Origin: an uncultured Acidimicrobiales bacterium
Lineage (GTDB): Bacteria; Actinomycetota; Acidimicrobiia; Acidimicrobiales; Aldehydirespiratoraceae
Assembly: GCA_951812975.1 (NCBI GenBank)
Contig: CATOTC010000003.1
Location: forward strand, 124,001-188,000
Length of the DNA stretch: 64,000 nt
Direction of reading: 5' to 3'
The notes beneath the pieces are model-generated. The model saw nothing but the letters and a program-made list of their open reading frames with translations. It had not been told where the DNA came from and did no database searches. The translations under genes were made by a program, and so were the position numbers. Below, piece by piece: positions 62,206 to 64,000 of this stretch. Within the stretch, counting starts at the first letter, position 1. Each line of letters starts with the position of its first letter.

Positions 62206-63395
62206 AGCAGGGCCTCCTCGAACGGGTACCCCGACAGACGCTGTGGACCGTCGGAGGTCACCAGGTACATGTCTTCGAGCTTCACACCGGGTCCACCGCG
62301 GTCAGAGCCAACGAAACTCTCGACTGTCATCACAGTGTCGGGAAGAATCTCACCGTCGTAGCCGTCGTTCTCCCAGTCCTGTCGATAGGCGATCTTCGGG
62401 TACTCGTCGGTCATCCCGACACCGTGCGACAGGCAGGTGTACCGGTGCGCCGTGAACTCCTCATCGTGTCTGTAGGCCTTCTCGGAAACCTCCCGAAAGG
62501 TCCGTCCGGGCTCAAGCAGCATGGCATTGTGGGTAATCTCGGCGTGCGCCAGCCGATACAACTCACGCTGCTGCTCCGTGGGAGACTCGCCCACCAGCCA
62601 AGTCCGGGAGATGTCTGCGCAATAGCCGAAGGGCCCGATCATGTCGGTGTCCATCGCCACGAAGTCACCGGCTGCGATCTCGCGGTCGGTGGCCATCTGG
62701 TACCAGGGGTTGGTGCGGGGTCCGCTGCTCAGCATGCGCGCGTCGATCCATTCACCGTCATTGGCGATGTTCACCTGATGGAGCAGGGCCAACAGTTCGT
62801 TCTCGGTGACTCCGGGTTCGGATGCGCACTGCATCAAGCCGATGGCTGCCTCTGCGACCGCGATCGAATGCCTCAGGCACTGGATCTCCTCAGCGGACTT
62901 GACGTAGCGCGCTGCTTCGATCAGCGGTTCGGCGTCGATGACCCGCAGACCCAGATCGCGCAGGGCGCCGATTGCGCACGGATTGGCCTGCTCGACTGCG
63001 ATACGCGCGCCCATGTCGGTCACCGCCTGCACGTCGGCGGCGAAGCAAGCGACGCGCGTTTCAAGGTCCAGTCCACCGTCGAAGCAGTTCAACGCGTGGC
63101 CCGGGCGTTGCTCGACGTTCGCCGGTGGCGGCTCGCCGTAGCCACCGTGCAGCACCATCGTGCCGTCGCGCTGCACGAACAGGTCGAAGATCTGGATCCG
63201 CGACTGGAACAACTGGTACTCCCGCCAATCCGCGGCGTAACGCAGGCTCACGGGGTTGAACAACACCAACAGGTCCACGTCTGCGTTGTCCATCTGTTCG
63301 AGTACACGGCCGAGTCGGTAGGCCCGCAGCGCATCGAAATCGATGTCTGGTTTCGGCAGGACAGGCAACCCGATCATTGGCAACAACTGTACCAT
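62202..63395 (-). CDS. M24-family metallohydrolase (aminopeptidase P / creatinase / ectoine-hydrolase type)
   Basis: 397 residues. The N-terminal creatinase-like domain (YRLGRVLEQMDNADVDLLVL, FNPVSLRYAADWREY) is followed by the pita-bread domain: YVKSAEEIQCLRHSIAVAEA, DFVAMDTDMIGPFGYCADIS, SHGVGMTDEYP and VESFVGSDRGGPGVKLEDMY. Metal-site residues are partly changed from the canonical D-D-H-E-E set, as in creatinase-type members that hydrolyse C-N bonds of small amines. Start is ATG 63395 (inside the inverted repeat) or ATG 63377; neither has a strong ribosome site. It is the first gene of the minus-strand cluster. Confidence 0.85.
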   Translation of the reverse strand: MVQLLPMIGLPVLPKPDIDFDALRAYRLGRVLEQMDNADVDLLVLFNPVSLRYAADWREYQLFQSRIQIFDLFVQRDGTMVLHGGYGEPPPANVEQRPGHALNCFDGGLDLETRVACFAADVQAVTDMGARIAVEQANPCAIGALRDLGLRVIDAEPLIEAARYVKSAEEIQCLRHSIAVAEAAIGLMQCASEPGVTENELLALLHQVNIANDGEWIDARMLSSGPRTNPWYQMATDREIAAGDFVAMDTDMIGPFGYCADISRTWLVGESPTEQQRELYRLAHAEITHNAMLLEPGRTFREVSEKAYRHDEEFTAHRYTCLSHGVGMTDEYPKIAYRQDWENDGYDGEILPDTVMTVESFVGSDRGGPGVKLEDMYLVTSDGPQRLSGYPFEEALL

Positions 63396-63426
63396 AATTG
63401 TCCAAATATGGTATGTTTGTTGCTAA
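63377..63426. promoter_or_regulatory. large inverted repeat in the divergent promoter region
   Basis: Arms 63377-63396 and 63407-63426 are inverted copies matching at 16 of 20 positions around a 10-nt centre. The inner seven bases TACCATA/TATGGTA pair perfectly, as do the GCAACAA/TTGTTGC blocks further out. It lies exactly between the M24 gene and the divergent FAD oxidoreductase, reaching the start codon of each. It is a likely operator for the RpiR regulator. Confidence 0.65.
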
Positions 63427-64000
63427 TGGTGATTCCCGAATCGGCTCAGGTGGTCATCGTCGGCGGGGGCATCTGCGGCGCGAGCCTTCTCTACCACCTC
63501 GCCCATGAGGGATGGACAGACACCCTGCTCATCGAGAAGGCAGAGTTGACCTCCGGGTCGACCTGGCATGCAGCCGGTCAGATCACCCACTCCGTCTCGA
63601 GCTACACCCTCGCCCACTTCCGGAAGTACGGCTGCGAACTCTACGCCTCACTGACGAACGAGAGCGGTGTCGCCACCTCCTGGCACAACAGCGGGAGCCT
63701 GCGGGTGGCCTACGAACCCGTCGAGGTCGACTGGCTCCGCAGCCAGTTGGGCGTGGCCGACTATGTGGGCAACAGCATGGAATGGGTCGATCGAGACTTC
63801 GTCGCCCAGCGGCACCCCTTCTATGCCGTCGATGAGATCGTCGGCGCAGTCTGGACCCCCGACGACGGCCACGTCGACCCCAGCGGAGCGACCAACGCAA
63901 TGATTGCGGTCGCCCGAGACAGGGGCGCGCAACTGAGCCGCCGCAACCGCGTGCTCGCAATCGAGCGACGCCCCGACGGGCAGTTCGACGTCGAGACCGA
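63426..64000 (+). CDS. FAD-dependent oxidoreductase (dimethylglycine/sarcosine dehydrogenase type), partial
   Basis: The first ~191 residues of a protein that runs off the right edge. It starts MVIPESAQVVIVGGGICGAS, a dinucleotide-binding fold (G-G-G-x-x-G-x-S), then LLIEKAELTSGSTWHAAGQI, THSVSSYTLAHFRKYGCELY and VWTPDDGHVDPSGATNAMIA. 'LTSGSTWHAAG' is the covalent-FAD region of dimethylglycine and sarcosine dehydrogenases and related enzymes, which often carry a C-terminal GcvT-like domain; that part is outside the window. Divergent from the M24-RpiR unit across the large inverted repeat, suggesting amine (N-methyl) catabolism. Confidence 0.85.
   Translation, partial: MVIPESAQVVIVGGGICGASLLYHLAHEGWTDTLLIEKAELTSGSTWHAAGQITHSVSSYTLAHFRKYGCELYASLTNESGVATSWHNSGSLRVAYEPVEVDWLRSQLGVADYVGNSMEWVDRDFVAQRHPFYAVDEIVGAVWTPDDGHVDPSGATNAMIAVARDRGAQLSRRNRVLAIERRPDGQFDVET

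Overview
The window looks like chromosomal DNA of a high-GC actinobacterium, most likely an Acidimicrobiia-type lineage. The lineage is inferred from gene order and gene content; there is no rRNA marker here. Supporting points are the uvrC-methyltransferase-rapZ-gap-pgk-tpiA run, the polA-rpsA-coaE-uvrB order also known from Mycobacterium, an ANTAR response regulator next to polA, actinobacterial LexA boxes (CGAAC-N4-GTTCG), two luciferase-like monooxygenases and a steroid/acyl-CoA-type thiolase with its DUF35 partner.

Layout. 1-1070: small SRPBCC, VOC and DUF2269-type genes. 1158-10592: a minus-strand housekeeping block (uvrA, uvrC, methyltransferase, rapZ, gap, pgk, tpiA). 10593-25430: an accessory island between uvrA and uvrB. 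It holds an ECF sigma/membrane regulator pair, a 5'-anchored internally deleted second uvrA, two ATPase + FtsX-type permease pairs, several small secreted proteins, a secreted chymotrypsin-like protease, and a lipoprotein that repeats the protease pro-region without the catalytic domain. 25444-35582: uvrB, a type IV (AbiE-like) toxin-antitoxin pair, coaE, rpsA, polA, an ANTAR regulator and a coiled-coil protein. 35749-37155: an AhpD-like protein whose redox-site codon is UGA followed by a SECIS-like hairpin (predicted selenoprotein), a Cu/Zn superoxide dismutase lipoprotein and tRNA-Leu(CAA). 37532-42593: fatty-acid synthesis (fabD, fabH, fabG, acpP, fabF, convergent fabZ) and an HU protein. 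42816-55208: acyl-CoA and oxidoreductase genes, full-length gcvP, and a damaged segment (frameshifted haaO, 5'-truncated dapA-like gene, livF fragment). 55361-64000: a catabolic cluster (sulfotransferase, VOC, SnoaL-like, MmgE/PrpD, Rieske oxygenase, HisC-like aminotransferase, RpiR regulator, M24 hydrolase) divergent from an FAD-dependent oxidoreductase.

The most interesting material is in the island. All four secreted-protein transcription units carry the same two-block promoter, GCAAC, exactly 15 nt, then G(A/G)CAAGTA. A fifth copy lies upstream of uvrA. Because an ECF sigma factor and its likely membrane regulator sit among them, I infer a local ECF regulon controlling secreted inhibitor-like proteins, a protease and two ABC modules. 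The same island shows tandem duplication and decay: the second uvrA is truncated but, where it survives in the longer block, differs from the intact gene only synonymously. Two genes are interrupted by single in-frame TAG codons with protein-like sequence continuing behind them. The second highlight is the predicted selenocysteine codon at 35995.
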